A DNA stretch of 64,000 nucleotides from PALSA-129 sp050014595. GTDB taxonomy: Bacteria; Acidobacteriota; Terriglobia; Bryobacterales; Bryobacteraceae. The DNA lies in assembly GCA_050014595.1 (NCBI GenBank), contig JBEKDA010000001.1, forward strand, positions 209,401 through 273,400, given 5' to 3'. This document shows, in pieces, positions 31,635-41,568 of the stretch (position 1 is the stretch's first letter; the number at the start of each line of letters is the position of its first letter). The notes below the pieces were generated by a model. That model saw nothing but the letters and a program-made list of their open reading frames with translations, did no database searches and was not told the origin of the DNA. The position numbers and the translations under genes are program-made.

Positions 31635-34385
31635 GTGCTTCGGCTGCCTCATCTTGTTGCGACCTGCCTGCTTTTCGGCTCATGCCTGCAAGCCGCGTCG
31701 CTTCACGGCGTAGTGAAAGATCCCAGCGGGGCTGTGGTTTCCGGCGCGGCGGTCGCGGCGCAACTCCTGCCGCGCGGAACGGCGCTCCAGGCCACTACGG
31801 ATGCCCAAGGCTGCTTCCGCTTCGACGATGCCGCGCCGGGTTCCTACACGGTCAGCGTGGCGCGCTCCGGCTTCGAACCATGGGAACGCCAAGTTACCCT
31901 GGCCGCCAAGCCGCTCGAAATGGCCATCTCCCTCAAGCTGAAATCCGTCATCACTTCGGTTCAGGTTTCGGGGGGACGCTCCAAGCTGGCGAATTCCGAT
32001 CCCAATTACCAGGCGCTGCGCGGCGGCAAGCTCACCAAGGTATACCGCGTCCAGAACCTGACGCTCACGCGCGACGTCGGCTCTTTCACGTTCCGTTCGG
32101 GATCCTTCAGTTTTCTGCCGCCGGTACTGGGCCGCGTCACCACCGGTGTCTTCGTGGGCGATGGCCACTTCCAGCTCACGCCGGCCTTCGACATCGCCAG
32201 CAAGCACCTTCACCGCATCGCCGGCGCCGATTCCGTGGATGAGGATTTCACCGCGATGGTGGCCTTCTTCAGCGACGCCACCTTTGACGAAATCAAGCAG
32301 CACTCCGAACTCGCCGACGACTCTCTGCAGCGCCACCGGGACGCCCTCAAGCGGGTCAAGGACATCATCGATTATCGCCGCGAGCCCCCTTCGACCCTCT
32401 TGCGCGGAGGCCACCAGCTCACTTTGCTCGAACGCCTGCTGAATTACGAAGACATCCCAAACGAAGACGCCGAAGTCCTCGCGGAGTTATACAACCCCGC
32501 TCAGGGCGCATCCTTCCGCGCGTTTTTTCGCGGCGCCAAACACCCCGACCTGCGTTTTCTCCTCAACCCGCGCGGGGCCCTACCTGCGCTCCCGGCGCCG
32601 GAAGAAGTGGCCCTCCTCGACTTCGATCCATTCGGCGAGAGCGACGGCATCTGGTATCTCTCGCACACGGTCGCCGAGCTGCACGCCGGCCATGCCAGCT
32701 CCAGCGAAGACAAACGCCTGATCGCGCCGGAGCATTACAAGATCGAAACCATCATCCGCAAAGATAACGTGTTCGGCAAGGATTCCGGCATCGCCGTGAC
32801 CTGCGATCTGCGCTTTCACTCGCTTGACGACGGCACCCGCATGGTCAAGTTCGATCTCGTCCCCGATCTGCAGGTGACCCGCGTGGCCTGGAACGGCAAG
32901 GAGATTCCTTTCATCCAGGAAAGCCGCAAACAGGATGGATCGTTCTATCTCCAGATGCCGGAGCCGCTCGTCAAAAACCGCGCGTACCAGGTCATTTTCG
33001 AGTACTCCGGCGGAGAAATCGTGCGCAGCGATTTCGGCCCGGTATCGCCGCGGCGCGCATGGTATCCCAAGCCGTCGGGCGGAATCAGCCGCGCCACCTA
33101 CGATCTGCGCTTCCGCGTGCCGCGCGGCATGACCATTGTCAGCAGCGGCCAGTTTGTCAAACAGGAACGCGACGGCGCGTTCGACGTCAGCGGCTGGTCG
33201 GTTCCCGCGCCGATCGCATTCGCCGCCTTCAAGTATCTGGGCGATTTCTCCGGCAAGTTCCAGACCGAAGAGACCACCGGGATCGAGGTGGGCGCCTACA
33301 TTGACGCCGCCGGCCGCATCGACGTGCCTGCGACGTCGAGCGACGTGCTCATCGATACCGGCAATTCGCTGCGCGTCTTCACTCATTGGTTCGGCCTTCC
33401 GTCCTACCGCAGCCTGTCGGTGGTGATTGGTTCCACTACCGATTCCGTGCCCGGCATAGTCTACGCCTCGCCGATTTTCATCTCCGGATACAGCGGGCTG
33501 TATCAGCTCGTTATGGCCCGCGGCGGCGCCCGTGCGCCGCCGCCTCCACCCACCTTGCGGACGTACCTCGACGAAGCCTTTCCGCGCGAAGTGGCGCGCC
33601 AGTGGTGGGGCAACACCGTGGGTGTGGCGAGCTTCCATGACAACTGGCTGGCGGCCGGGTTCGCCAGTTTCTCCGCCACGCTGTACGACCTGGCAGCCTA
33701 CATCAAGCCCGACCAGTTCCGCGACCACTGGGTGCAGGCGCGCCAGGCCATTCTGAATCCCAATCGCTTCGGCGTGCGCCCGAATGACGTCGGCCCCGTC
33801 TGGATGGGCATCGTCAACGATACCTACAAGACCGCCGGCGCGGGCAATACTCTCACCACGTCGAAAGGCGGCTTCATTCTGCACATGCTGCGCCGCCTGA
33901 TGTTCGACCACCAGTCCGGCGATCGCGATTTCCAGGCCATGATGCAGGATTACGTCAAGACCTTCGCCGGCCAATCCGCTTCCACCGAAGATTTCAAATG
34001 GCTGGTTGAAAAGCACATGAAGCCCGCCATGGACCTCGATGGCAACCATCGCATGGACTGGTTCTTCGCCGAGTGGGTCTATGGCACCGACGTTCCCAGC
34101 TACCGCCTGGAATACTCGATCGCCGCGGAGAAGGGAAGCCTGCCCGTGGTCACCGGCAGGCTGACACAGAGCGGCGTTTCGTCCACCTTCAAAATGCGTG
34201 TTCCCATCTATGCCGAATTCGAAAGCAAGAAGATACCCATCGGCGCCATGGCCATCAGCGGCGACTCGACCGGCGAATTCAAGGTCACGGTTCCCGAGAT
34301 GCCCAAGCACATCCTGCTGAACGTCAACCACGACATTCTCTCTGACAAGGTAGAAGTGAAGCAGGTGAAGCAACCACGAGGTTGA
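31635..34385 (+). CDS. Catalytically dead M1-type peptidase homologue with carboxypeptidase-regulatory domain
   Basis: I start at the GTG 31635 (VLRLPHLVATCLLFGSCLQA), which gives a signal peptide and 916 aa; the frame upstream overlaps metY. Residues 20-100 are a CarboxypepD_reg domain (LHGVVKDPSGAVVSGAAVAA). The C-terminal half follows the M1 aminopeptidase fold, with PREVARQWWGNTVGV and HDNWLAAGFASF. In active enzymes these read HExxH...WWGN and NEGFA. Here the two zinc histidines are R651 and R655 and the third ligand is A674; only E652 remains. The protein should not bind zinc and is probably a binding or structural protein of the envelope. Confidence 0.78.
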   Translation: MLRLPHLVATCLLFGSCLQAASLHGVVKDPSGAVVSGAAVAAQLLPRGTALQATTDAQGCFRFDDAAPGSYTVSVARSGFEPWERQVTLAAKPLEMAISLKLKSVITSVQVSGGRSKLANSDPNYQALRGGKLTKVYRVQNLTLTRDVGSFTFRSGSFSFLPPVLGRVTTGVFVGDGHFQLTPAFDIASKHLHRIAGADSVDEDFTAMVAFFSDATFDEIKQHSELADDSLQRHRDALKRVKDIIDYRREPPSTLLRGGHQLTLLERLLNYEDIPNEDAEVLAELYNPAQGASFRAFFRGAKHPDLRFLLNPRGALPALPAPEEVALLDFDPFGESDGIWYLSHTVAELHAGHASSSEDKRLIAPEHYKIETIIRKDNVFGKDSGIAVTCDLRFHSLDDGTRMVKFDLVPDLQVTRVAWNGKEIPFIQESRKQDGSFYLQMPEPLVKNRAYQVIFEYSGGEIVRSDFGPVSPRRAWYPKPSGGISRATYDLRFRVPRGMTIVSSGQFVKQERDGAFDVSGWSVPAPIAFAAFKYLGDFSGKFQTEETTGIEVGAYIDAAGRIDVPATSSDVLIDTGNSLRVFTHWFGLPSYRSLSVVIGSTTDSVPGIVYASPIFISGYSGLYQLVMARGGARAPPPPPTLRTYLDEAFPREVARQWWGNTVGVASFHDNWLAAGFASFSATLYDLAAYIKPDQFRDHWVQARQAILNPNRFGVRPNDVGPVWMGIVNDTYKTAGAGNTLTTSKGGFILHMLRRLMFDHQSGDRDFQAMMQDYVKTFAGQSASTEDFKWLVEKHMKPAMDLDGNHRMDWFFAEWVYGTDVPSYRLEYSIAAEKGSLPVVTGRLTQSGVSSTFKMRVPIYAEFESKKIPIGAMAISGDSTGEFKVTVPEMPKHILLNVNHDILSDKVEVKQVKQPRG

Positions 34386-34456
34386 CAGACGAAAGCGCCC
34401 ACTTTGGTGCGCGGGGGCCTGCGTTTTCGTGGGGCAGGCGCCTTCGCCCGCCAATA

Positions 34457-36127
34457 CTACCAGCTCACCTTCACCAGCGAGATCCCCTGCCGCGGCAGAT
34501 CGAAGCGCAACTCCAGCTTGCCGCCCTTGGCACCCATCCACTCGGGCGACCCCAGCATTTGCAATTGGCCGGCGGCTTCCAGCCTGGCGTACTGCTCCGC
34601 CGTGGGCTGCTGCGGCGAGCCCATCTGCTGCCAGACGGTGTAGGCGTTGCTGTGATCGGCGTCGATGCGGTAGTGTTCCACCAACACGCGCGCCGCTCCC
34701 GCCGGCAAGCCCGCCAGCCTCAACTGGACCGGCGCGGCGGGCGCGGCCAGATCGTCGTCGTGATAGTTCCACACCATCACCGCCATTTCGCGATCGCCGC
34801 GAGTGGCCATGCCGTCGATATCGGGCGCGGCCTCGACGCCCGATTGCAGAATCCCGTCCAGCCCCACCGCGCCGCTGCTGGTCAACTGCACGCGGTCGCC
34901 GCTCATCAGTCCGGCCATGCGAAAGAGGTTCAGGATCGGCTTGTCGATTCCGTTGGTCGCGAGCGTGCGCAATCCCTCGAAGTACTGCTTGTTCTCGAAC
35001 TCGAAGGCCCACGTCAGCATGCCCTCGATGTTCGATTTGTACCGGTCGGCCAATTTGAAAATGTTGCTCAGCATCACCGCTGTGTAGCTGGGGTAAAGCG
35101 TGGTGTTGCGGTAGCCCACTTCGGGATGGCCGGCCAGCGGACAGGCCGCACAGCCCTCCGGATCGGACTCGCTCAGCACGATGGGCAGCGACGTGAACTG
35201 TGGAAACTGGTTGATGATCTCGAAACCTCTCTGCACGTTGACCAGGTTGGCGCGCACTCCCATCCGCACGTGGCCCTCGATCACCCGTGGCGCGCCCTTG
35301 GCATGGTAGCTGATGAAGTCGAGCGGCGCGCCTGGCTTGCCCGTCACCGCGTTGACGCCGTGCGCGCAGTGCTCCAGGAACTGACGGAGATACTCGGAAG
35401 ACCGGGTGGAACCGGGTCCGGTGGTGGCCGGCCCGCCCACTTTCGCGTTGGGCAACGCGCGCTTGATCGCGTCGGCGGTGTAGTCGTACAGCTTGTCGAA
35501 CTCTTCCGGCGTGCCGCGCCAGTAGAAAATGTCGGGCTCGTTCCACAATTCCCATTGCCACGTTTCCACTTCCGCCTTCCCATACCGCGCCACCGCGTGC
35601 AGCACCCACTGGCGAATGAGTTCGGCCCACTTGTCGTAGTCTTTGGGCGGCTGCGCCCAGCCGCGGCCTTCGGGCGTGTTGGGCCAGTTGCGCGGATACG
35701 GTTCGGGCTTCGACGACAGCGCCTCCGGCATGAACCCGATCTCGACGAAGGGCCGCACATGGTTCTGCATGTATGTGTCGAAGATGCGGTCGACAATCGT
35801 CCAGCCGTAGACCGCCTTACCCGCGGCATCTTCGGTGTAGGCGTTGGTCGAGCCCCACTTCATGGCCGGAGCGCCGTCGCCGGTGATGAGCAGATGATGC
35901 GTGCGAATCGCCGCTCGCACCGGGCTCAACTCGGTCAGCTCGCCGATGAGCTTCTTGCCGTTGGCGCTGTAAGTGTAATTCGGCTCGTCGTAACCGAAGT
36001 AAGAGTAGATTGGCCGGAACGCGCCTTGTTTCACGCCCGCGTCGACGCGGATCTCCACCGCCTGTCCGAATAGCGGCGCCGCCGCCAGCACAACCAGAGC
36101 CCATCTCGACGTCATAGCCTGCATCAT
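34457..36127 (-). CDS. Secreted glycoside hydrolase, GH39-like (xylosidase/arabinosidase type)
   Basis: The product is 556 aa (a start at MTSRWALVVL, 36115, is also possible) with a signal peptide ending near APLFGQA. The (beta/alpha)8 barrel shows TWQWELWNEPDIFYW, with acid/base E197, and LPIVLSESDPEGC, with nucleophile candidate E320, plus IYSYFGYDEPNYTY near the N-terminus. A beta-sandwich follows (about 450-556). GH39 enzymes include beta-xylosidases and alpha-L-iduronidases, and some act on arabinosides. It is divergent from the GH31 gene, with a 62-bp gap that holds a candidate LacI operator (36155-36168), so it should belong to the arabinoside regulon. Confidence 0.85.
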   Translation of the reverse strand: MMQAMTSRWALVVLAAAPLFGQAVEIRVDAGVKQGAFRPIYSYFGYDEPNYTYSANGKKLIGELTELSPVRAAIRTHHLLITGDGAPAMKWGSTNAYTEDAAGKAVYGWTIVDRIFDTYMQNHVRPFVEIGFMPEALSSKPEPYPRNWPNTPEGRGWAQPPKDYDKWAELIRQWVLHAVARYGKAEVETWQWELWNEPDIFYWRGTPEEFDKLYDYTADAIKRALPNAKVGGPATTGPGSTRSSEYLRQFLEHCAHGVNAVTGKPGAPLDFISYHAKGAPRVIEGHVRMGVRANLVNVQRGFEIINQFPQFTSLPIVLSESDPEGCAACPLAGHPEVGYRNTTLYPSYTAVMLSNIFKLADRYKSNIEGMLTWAFEFENKQYFEGLRTLATNGIDKPILNLFRMAGLMSGDRVQLTSSGAVGLDGILQSGVEAAPDIDGMATRGDREMAVMVWNYHDDDLAAPAAPVQLRLAGLPAGAARVLVEHYRIDADHSNAYTVWQQMGSPQQPTAEQYARLEAAGQLQMLGSPEWMGAKGGKLELRFDLPRQGISLVKVSW

Positions 36128-36154
36128 ACCGCGCAGCGGCCTCGGGCGCTCCTC

Positions 36155-36168
36155 TGATACCGCTTACA
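36155..36168 (+). promoter_or_regulatory. Candidate LacI-type operator, GH39/GH31 divergent region
   Basis: TGATACCGCTTACA matches the pattern TGNNANCGCTNNCA shared by five sites in this window. It overlaps a -10-like TACACT (36165-36170), exactly as at the TonB receptor gene. Its place between two divergent glycosidase genes would let one repressor control both. Confidence 0.6.
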
Positions 36169-36189
36169 CTAGCTTCTGGAAGTGTCATA

Positions 36190-38523
36190 ATGAACAGGCA
36201 AACGATGGCCAAGATGCGCAACGAATCCTTCCCGTCCCGGCGGCGGATGGTCCAAAGCCTGGGCGCCGCCGGCGCCGCTCTCGTCATCGGCGGGGCGCCG
36301 AAGGCCGCCGAAACCGGTCTCCGCGTCGCGGGCAAGGAGGTCGAAATCGCACTCACCTCCGTCAGCGCTCACACCTTCCGTTTGACGGTCGCGCCCCTCG
36401 TGGATGGAAAGCCGGCCGAGATTCCCGATGACGGCACGCTGCTCCAGACGGCATTCGGCGCGCCGGCCGCGAAGTGGGGGTCCCCTGGGCATGGCGCGGC
36501 GCGCGCCCAGACCGTGAAGCTCGGCGATGTGCGAGTCCAGTTTACGCCGGACCCGCTGGCATTCGCCATTGAAACGTCCAAGGGCGAGCAAATCCAGCAC
36601 CTCCGCATCGACCCGCAAACCGCCGTGGTTTCTTTTTCGAGCGGCAACTCGCCCATCCTGGGGCTGGGCGAAGGCGGTCCGCAGTTCGATCGCCGCGGCA
36701 ATCCCGACCGAATGGCCAGCGGCTCGGGCGGTTATAACCTGCGCACCTTCGGCAGCCGCGTGCCGGTTCCCTGGCTCATCGGGACCGCCGGCTGGGCCAT
36801 GTACATCCACCAGCCCTTCGGTCGATTTGATTTCACCGGCGATGAGAGCAAGTTTCAGCCCGCGCCCGCTTTTCTTCCCGGTGGTGGCCGGGGCGCTCCG
36901 CCGCCGCAACCGCCCGCCGATATCTCGACGTTCTCCCTGCCGATCGATCTCTTCTTCGTGGCTTCCCGCGAGCCCGCCGTCATCATGGCCGAGTGGGCAT
37001 GGCTTGCCGGCCGGCCCGAGCTTCCCGCGCTGTGGACCTTCGGCTATCAGCAGTCGCACCGCACCCTCGCCAGCCGCGACGAGATTCTACAGGAGGCCAA
37101 GACTTTCCGCGAAAAGAAACTGCCCTGCGATGCCTTGATCTATCTGGGCACCGGCTTCTGCCCCTCCGGCTGGAATACCAACAACGGCGAGTTCGGTTTC
37201 AACCAGAAAGTCTTCCCCGATCCCCAAGCCATCTTCGACCAGTTCCACCAGGACCACTTCAAGGTGGTCCTGCACGTCGCCTATCCCACCGGCATCCGCG
37301 AAATGCACGGCGCGGCCAAGGACGTCTGCGATCCCCGGCAGCGCGCCGAGCTGCAGCCCAGTTGCTATTGGGATATGCACCGGCCGGTGCTCGCGACCGG
37401 CGTCGATGGGTGGTGGCCGGATGAGGGCGACGCTCTGAACCTGCCCTCGCGCCTGGTCCGCAACCGCATGTACTGGGAAGCGCCGCAGATCGATCGTCCC
37501 AATGAGCGCCCCTACGCGCTCCATCGCAATGGCGCGGCCGGCATGCAGCGCTACGCGTCGTTCCTGTGGTCGGGCGACGTCAGCTCGCTCTGGGAAACGC
37601 TGCGCAACCAGGTGCCCATCGGCGTCAACACCGGCCTCACGGCCATTCCGTATTGGGGCACCGACATCGGCGGCTTCGTCCCCACCGCGCAGTTCAGCGG
37701 CGAGTTGTACGTCCGCTGGTTCCAGTTCGGCGCTTTCTGCACGCTGTTCCGCAGCCACGGCCGCGTCTGGACGCTACGCCTTCCCTGGGGTTGGAATCAG
37801 GGCGCGCCCTCGGGCGACGTGGCCAACGAGACGCGTTTCACCATCCCCGACGCCGAATATCACAACGCCGCCGTCGAACCCATCTGCAAGCAATATCTGG
37901 AACTGCGCTACCGCATGATGCCGTATCTCTACAGCGCCGTGCGCGAAACCACGCAAACCGGCTTGCCCGTCATGCGCTCGCTCTGGCTGCACTATCCGGA
38001 CGACCCCGCCGCGGTCGCGCGCGGCGACCAATATTTATGGGGCCGCGACATCCTGGTGGCTCCGGTGGTGGAAAAGGGCGCGACGTCGCGCACGCTTTAT
38101 CTGCCGCGCGGCGCCTGGTACGACTTCTGGACTAACCAGCGCCAGGAAGGCGGCAGGGAAATCACCCGTCCCGTCGATCTTGCGACCATCCCGCTCTATG
38201 TGCGCGCCGGCGCCATCATTCCCATGGGCCCGGTGAAGCAGTATACCGCCGAGAAGGTGGATGCCCCGCTCGACATTTCCGTTTATCCCGGCGCCGACGG
38301 CAGCTTCCTGCTCTATGAAGACGACGGAGCTTCCTTCAATTACCGCAAAGGCGAGTGGATGGGCATTCAACTGGCCTGGCACGACGCGCGTAAGTCACTT
38401 ACTCTGCGCCTCGCCGCCGGCTCTAAGATGCTCGCTCCCGCGCGCCGCGACATCCGCGTGAAAGTGCACGACGCCACCAAATCCGCGGTCTTCGATGGCC
38501 ACCCACTGGAGGTTCGCTTCTAA
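36190..38523 (+). CDS. Secreted GH31 alpha-glycosidase (alpha-xylosidase/alpha-glucosidase type)
   Basis: The 777-aa product starts at an ATG with GGAAGTG upstream and has a Tat-like signal (RRRMVQSLGAAGAAL). GH31 signatures are present: VDGWWPDEGDALN with nucleophile D411, and FLWSGDVSSLWETLRNQVPI with acid/base D463, followed by GTDIGGFVPTAQFSGELYVR and WFQFGAFCTLFRSHGR. C-terminal beta domains include DILVAPVVEKGATSRTLYLP and YEDDGASFNYRKGEW. GH31 enzymes remove terminal alpha-linked xylose, glucose or galactose; which one cannot be decided here. It is adjacent to the candidate operator and part of the arabinoside locus. Confidence 0.88.
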   Translation: MNRQTMAKMRNESFPSRRRMVQSLGAAGAALVIGGAPKAAETGLRVAGKEVEIALTSVSAHTFRLTVAPLVDGKPAEIPDDGTLLQTAFGAPAAKWGSPGHGAARAQTVKLGDVRVQFTPDPLAFAIETSKGEQIQHLRIDPQTAVVSFSSGNSPILGLGEGGPQFDRRGNPDRMASGSGGYNLRTFGSRVPVPWLIGTAGWAMYIHQPFGRFDFTGDESKFQPAPAFLPGGGRGAPPPQPPADISTFSLPIDLFFVASREPAVIMAEWAWLAGRPELPALWTFGYQQSHRTLASRDEILQEAKTFREKKLPCDALIYLGTGFCPSGWNTNNGEFGFNQKVFPDPQAIFDQFHQDHFKVVLHVAYPTGIREMHGAAKDVCDPRQRAELQPSCYWDMHRPVLATGVDGWWPDEGDALNLPSRLVRNRMYWEAPQIDRPNERPYALHRNGAAGMQRYASFLWSGDVSSLWETLRNQVPIGVNTGLTAIPYWGTDIGGFVPTAQFSGELYVRWFQFGAFCTLFRSHGRVWTLRLPWGWNQGAPSGDVANETRFTIPDAEYHNAAVEPICKQYLELRYRMMPYLYSAVRETTQTGLPVMRSLWLHYPDDPAAVARGDQYLWGRDILVAPVVEKGATSRTLYLPRGAWYDFWTNQRQEGGREITRPVDLATIPLYVRAGAIIPMGPVKQYTAEKVDAPLDISVYPGADGSFLLYEDDGASFNYRKGEWMGIQLAWHDARKSLTLRLAAGSKMLAPARRDIRVKVHDATKSAVFDGHPLEVRF

Positions 38524-38543
38524 TGCTAAGTTACGTGGATTCG

Positions 38544-38667
38544 GAAGTTCGTTCATGTATTGCCAGGTCGCTTGCTGACGCGCGCGGCTCTGATCAGAGC
38601 CGCGACCGTAAGGGAGCGATTGCCGGAGAGTACAAAAGTGTATTTGCGAAAGGGTGTACTTAGTAAT
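38544..38667. repeat. About 124-bp dispersed repeat, copy 2
   Basis: Partner of 28254-28376, same orientation. The centre is the palindrome GCGGCTCTGATCAGAGCCGC; the right end is GGTGTACTTAGTAAT. It fills most of the gap between the GH31 and BNR-propeller genes; the rest holds only the ribosome-binding site of the next gene. Confidence 0.65.
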
Positions 38668-38704
38668 TTTGCACCTGGACCTGAAGTAACAAGAGAGATA
38701 CTGT

Positions 38705-41533
38705 ATGAAGAACCTTTGCATCTTACCGGCCGGGCTGCTGGCGCTGGCCTGCGCGGCGGTTGCGGCTGACCCGTCCTATACCGACTTACTCAAGGCCTTC
38801 ACTTATCGCAACCTTGGCCCATACCGTACCGGCGCATGGGTCGCGGCGCTGGCGGTTCCGGAGACGCCCGCCAAGGCACATCAGCGCGTGATGTTCGCGG
38901 GCGCGCGCACCGGCGGCGTGTGGCGCACCACCAATAGCGGAACCACCTGGGAGCCAGTCACGGATAGCGTCGGCATCGCTTCGGTCGGCGCCGTTGCGGT
39001 GGCTCCCTCGGACTCGAACGTGGTGTGGGCCGGCACCGGCGATAACTCACTTACCCGCAGCGCTTACTACGGCGACGGCGTGTATAAGTCGACCGATGGG
39101 GGCGCCACCTGGAAGAATATGGGCCTGGCGGATTCGCAGCACGTGGCGCGCATCGTGATCCACCCGTCAAACCCGGATATCGTGTGGGTGGCCGCGCTCG
39201 GCCACGAATACTCGCCCAACCCGGAACGCGGCGTGTTCCAATCGGTGGATGGTGGCCGCACCTGGGTGCGGCAGTTGTTCGTGAGCCCGACCACCGGCGC
39301 GGTCGACCTGGTGATCGACCGCCGCGACCCCCAGGTGCTCTATGCGGCCATGTACGACGCCATGCGCTACCCCTGGAAGATCCAGGATGGAGGCCCCGGC
39401 AGCGGAATCTACAAGACCACCGACGGCGGCAAGAACTGGGAAAAGCTGGAAAACGGCATTCCCAAGGGAACCCTGGGACGCATCGGGATTGACATCTGCC
39501 GCACGCATCCCGAGGTGCTTTATGCCGTGGTCGACAACTTCAATCCATACACTGGACCGCCACGCGGCCGTGGCGGCGCAGGGGGCGAAGAGAAGATCGG
39601 CGGCGAAGTCTATCGCACCGGCGACGCCGGCCGCACCTGGCAGAAGGTCAGCGCGCAGGCGGATGACGTCAGCCGCAAGGCCGGCTACTCCTTCAACCAG
39701 CTTCGCGTCGATCCCAACAACCCCGACCATGTCTTCATTACCGGCTCCAGCATGATCGAGTCCAGCGACGGCGGCAAGACCTGGGCCGGGCTCGGCGGCG
39801 GTGGCGGCGGAGGCCGCGGCCGGCTGCCATTCCAGAGCACTTTCGGAGATTTCCGCAGCCTCTGGATCGACGCGGAAGATTCCGACCACATGGTCGCCAC
39901 TTCCGATGGCGGCGTTTCGGTTTCATACGACGGCGGCAGCACCAGCGACCACTTCGCCAACCTCAAGCTCGGCGAAGTCTATGCCATCGGCGTCGATATG
40001 GACCAGCCCTACAACATCTATGAAGGCTTGCAGGATCACGAGAATTGGAAGGGCCCGGTGGACGGTTGGTCCGGCTCCGTGAACATCGACGATTGGGTCA
40101 CGACGGGCGTCGGCGACGGCATGTACAACCAGCCCGATCCCACCGGGCGCTGGCTGTACAACAACCAGGAACTCGGCACGTTGGGCCGCGTGGACATGCA
40201 ACTGCGCACCCGCACCATCATCGATCCCACCAAGCCCAACGCGCCGCATCCTTTCACCAACGTGGGCCGGCTGGGCGGCCGTGGCGCTAACGGGCCTAAT
40301 GACATCCTCTACCGTTTCAACTGGACGTCGCCGGTGCGCATCTCGCCCGAGGACCACAACACCATCTATTACGGCTCCCAGTTTCTGCTGCGCTCGAAAA
40401 ACCGCGGCGACAATTGGGAAGTAATCAGCCCGGATCTGACCACCAATAACCCCGAGAAGATCAACACGCGCGACACTTCCATCCAGCACTGCACCATCGT
40501 CACCATCGACGAATCGCCGGCGCAGGCTGGCGTGATCTGGGCGGGCACGGATGACGGCAAGGTGCAGATGACGCGCGATGCCGGCGCGCATTGGACCGAT
40601 GTCACCGCCAAAGTCGCGGCCGCCGGTGCTCCCGAAGATGCCTGGGTGACGCGCGTCTATGCCTCGCGTTTCGCGGCGGCCACGGCCTACATCACCAAAT
40701 CGCGCCGCCGCCAGGACGATTTCAAACCGTATGTCCTCCGCACCACCGATTTCGGCGCTACGTGGGCCAAAATCACCAACGGCCTGCCGGATATCGCCGA
40801 AGCAGCCGCCATCGTGGAGGATACGGTCAATCCGGACCTGCTGTTCCTGGGCGCCAGTTCCGGTGTGTACGTTTCGTTCGACCGCGGCGCGAACTGGGTC
40901 TCCTTCAAGTCCAACATGGCGCCCGCGCCGGTCACCGACCTGCTGGTCCATCCGCGCGAAGGCGATCTCGTCGTGGGCACCTACGGCCGGGGCGTGTGGG
41001 TGACGAACATCGTGCCGCTGCGTGGAATGGGCGGCAGTTTCCTTTCGAGCGAGGCCGCGCTGCTGCCGATTCGTTCCTTTGCGCAGCGCCAGGACGGAGC
41101 ATGGGGCAACTACCGCTTGCTGGGCGACCGCTACCCTTCAACGCCCAACGAGCCGAACGGGATGGTGATCGCGTATTACCTGAAGACCGCGCCACCCGCG
41201 GCTGCCAATGCGAACGCCGCGCCGCAGGGCGGGCGTGGCGGAGGTCGCGGCGGATTCGGAGGTGCGCAATGCGTCGCGGACGCAGGCGATGGCGTAAGGC
41301 CCTCCCTCACCATCGCGGACGCCGGCGGGAAGGCCATCTGCATTCTGATGCCGCCGGCCCGCGCCGGAATGAACGAAGTGGTGTGGCCGCTGAACGGTCA
41401 GGCCGGCCCCGCCGAGCCCGGCGAGTACACCTTCACTCTGAAAGTGGGCGGCCAGAGCTATACCCAGAAGGCGCGCTTGGTGTCGCGAGCGCCGGTAGAC
41501 CCGTCGCGCGCGGGCCGCGGCGGCGATCAGTAG
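38705..41533 (+). CDS. Secreted BNR/VPS10-like beta-propeller protein
   Basis: The 942-aa product has a signal peptide (CILPAGLLALACAAVAADP). It carries many BNR/sortilin-like blades with S/T-x-D-G-G-x-T-W motifs: KSTDGGATWKNMGL, QSVDGGRTWVRQL, KTTDGGKNWEKLENGIPKGT, ESSDGGKTWAGLG and a last one near RTTDFGATWAKITNGLPDI. A Gly/Arg-rich linker (about 840-855) precedes a C-terminal beta domain (YTFTLKVGGQSYTQKARLV). Such proteins are often called glycosyl hydrolases, but I see no conserved sialidase or GH33 catalytic set. It may bind or process polysaccharide; its place inside the carbohydrate locus is consistent with that. Confidence 0.78.
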   Translation: MKNLCILPAGLLALACAAVAADPSYTDLLKAFTYRNLGPYRTGAWVAALAVPETPAKAHQRVMFAGARTGGVWRTTNSGTTWEPVTDSVGIASVGAVAVAPSDSNVVWAGTGDNSLTRSAYYGDGVYKSTDGGATWKNMGLADSQHVARIVIHPSNPDIVWVAALGHEYSPNPERGVFQSVDGGRTWVRQLFVSPTTGAVDLVIDRRDPQVLYAAMYDAMRYPWKIQDGGPGSGIYKTTDGGKNWEKLENGIPKGTLGRIGIDICRTHPEVLYAVVDNFNPYTGPPRGRGGAGGEEKIGGEVYRTGDAGRTWQKVSAQADDVSRKAGYSFNQLRVDPNNPDHVFITGSSMIESSDGGKTWAGLGGGGGGGRGRLPFQSTFGDFRSLWIDAEDSDHMVATSDGGVSVSYDGGSTSDHFANLKLGEVYAIGVDMDQPYNIYEGLQDHENWKGPVDGWSGSVNIDDWVTTGVGDGMYNQPDPTGRWLYNNQELGTLGRVDMQLRTRTIIDPTKPNAPHPFTNVGRLGGRGANGPNDILYRFNWTSPVRISPEDHNTIYYGSQFLLRSKNRGDNWEVISPDLTTNNPEKINTRDTSIQHCTIVTIDESPAQAGVIWAGTDDGKVQMTRDAGAHWTDVTAKVAAAGAPEDAWVTRVYASRFAAATAYITKSRRRQDDFKPYVLRTTDFGATWAKITNGLPDIAEAAAIVEDTVNPDLLFLGASSGVYVSFDRGANWVSFKSNMAPAPVTDLLVHPREGDLVVGTYGRGVWVTNIVPLRGMGGSFLSSEAALLPIRSFAQRQDGAWGNYRLLGDRYPSTPNEPNGMVIAYYLKTAPPAAANANAAPQGGRGGGRGGFGGAQCVADAGDGVRPSLTIADAGGKAICILMPPARAGMNEVVWPLNGQAGPAEPGEYTFTLKVGGQSYTQKARLVSRAPVDPSRAGRGGDQ

Positions 41534-41568
41534 CGTGGGAGTCGGGCTTTTCCGGCAGCGAGCCCGGG

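Noticed and set aside
32580..35630. 1016-aa open frame on the minus strand
   Set aside because: It runs antisense to the M1-like gene and in another frame over the GH39 gene, is Arg/Gly/His-rich, and has no family signature; a GC-rich shadow frame.
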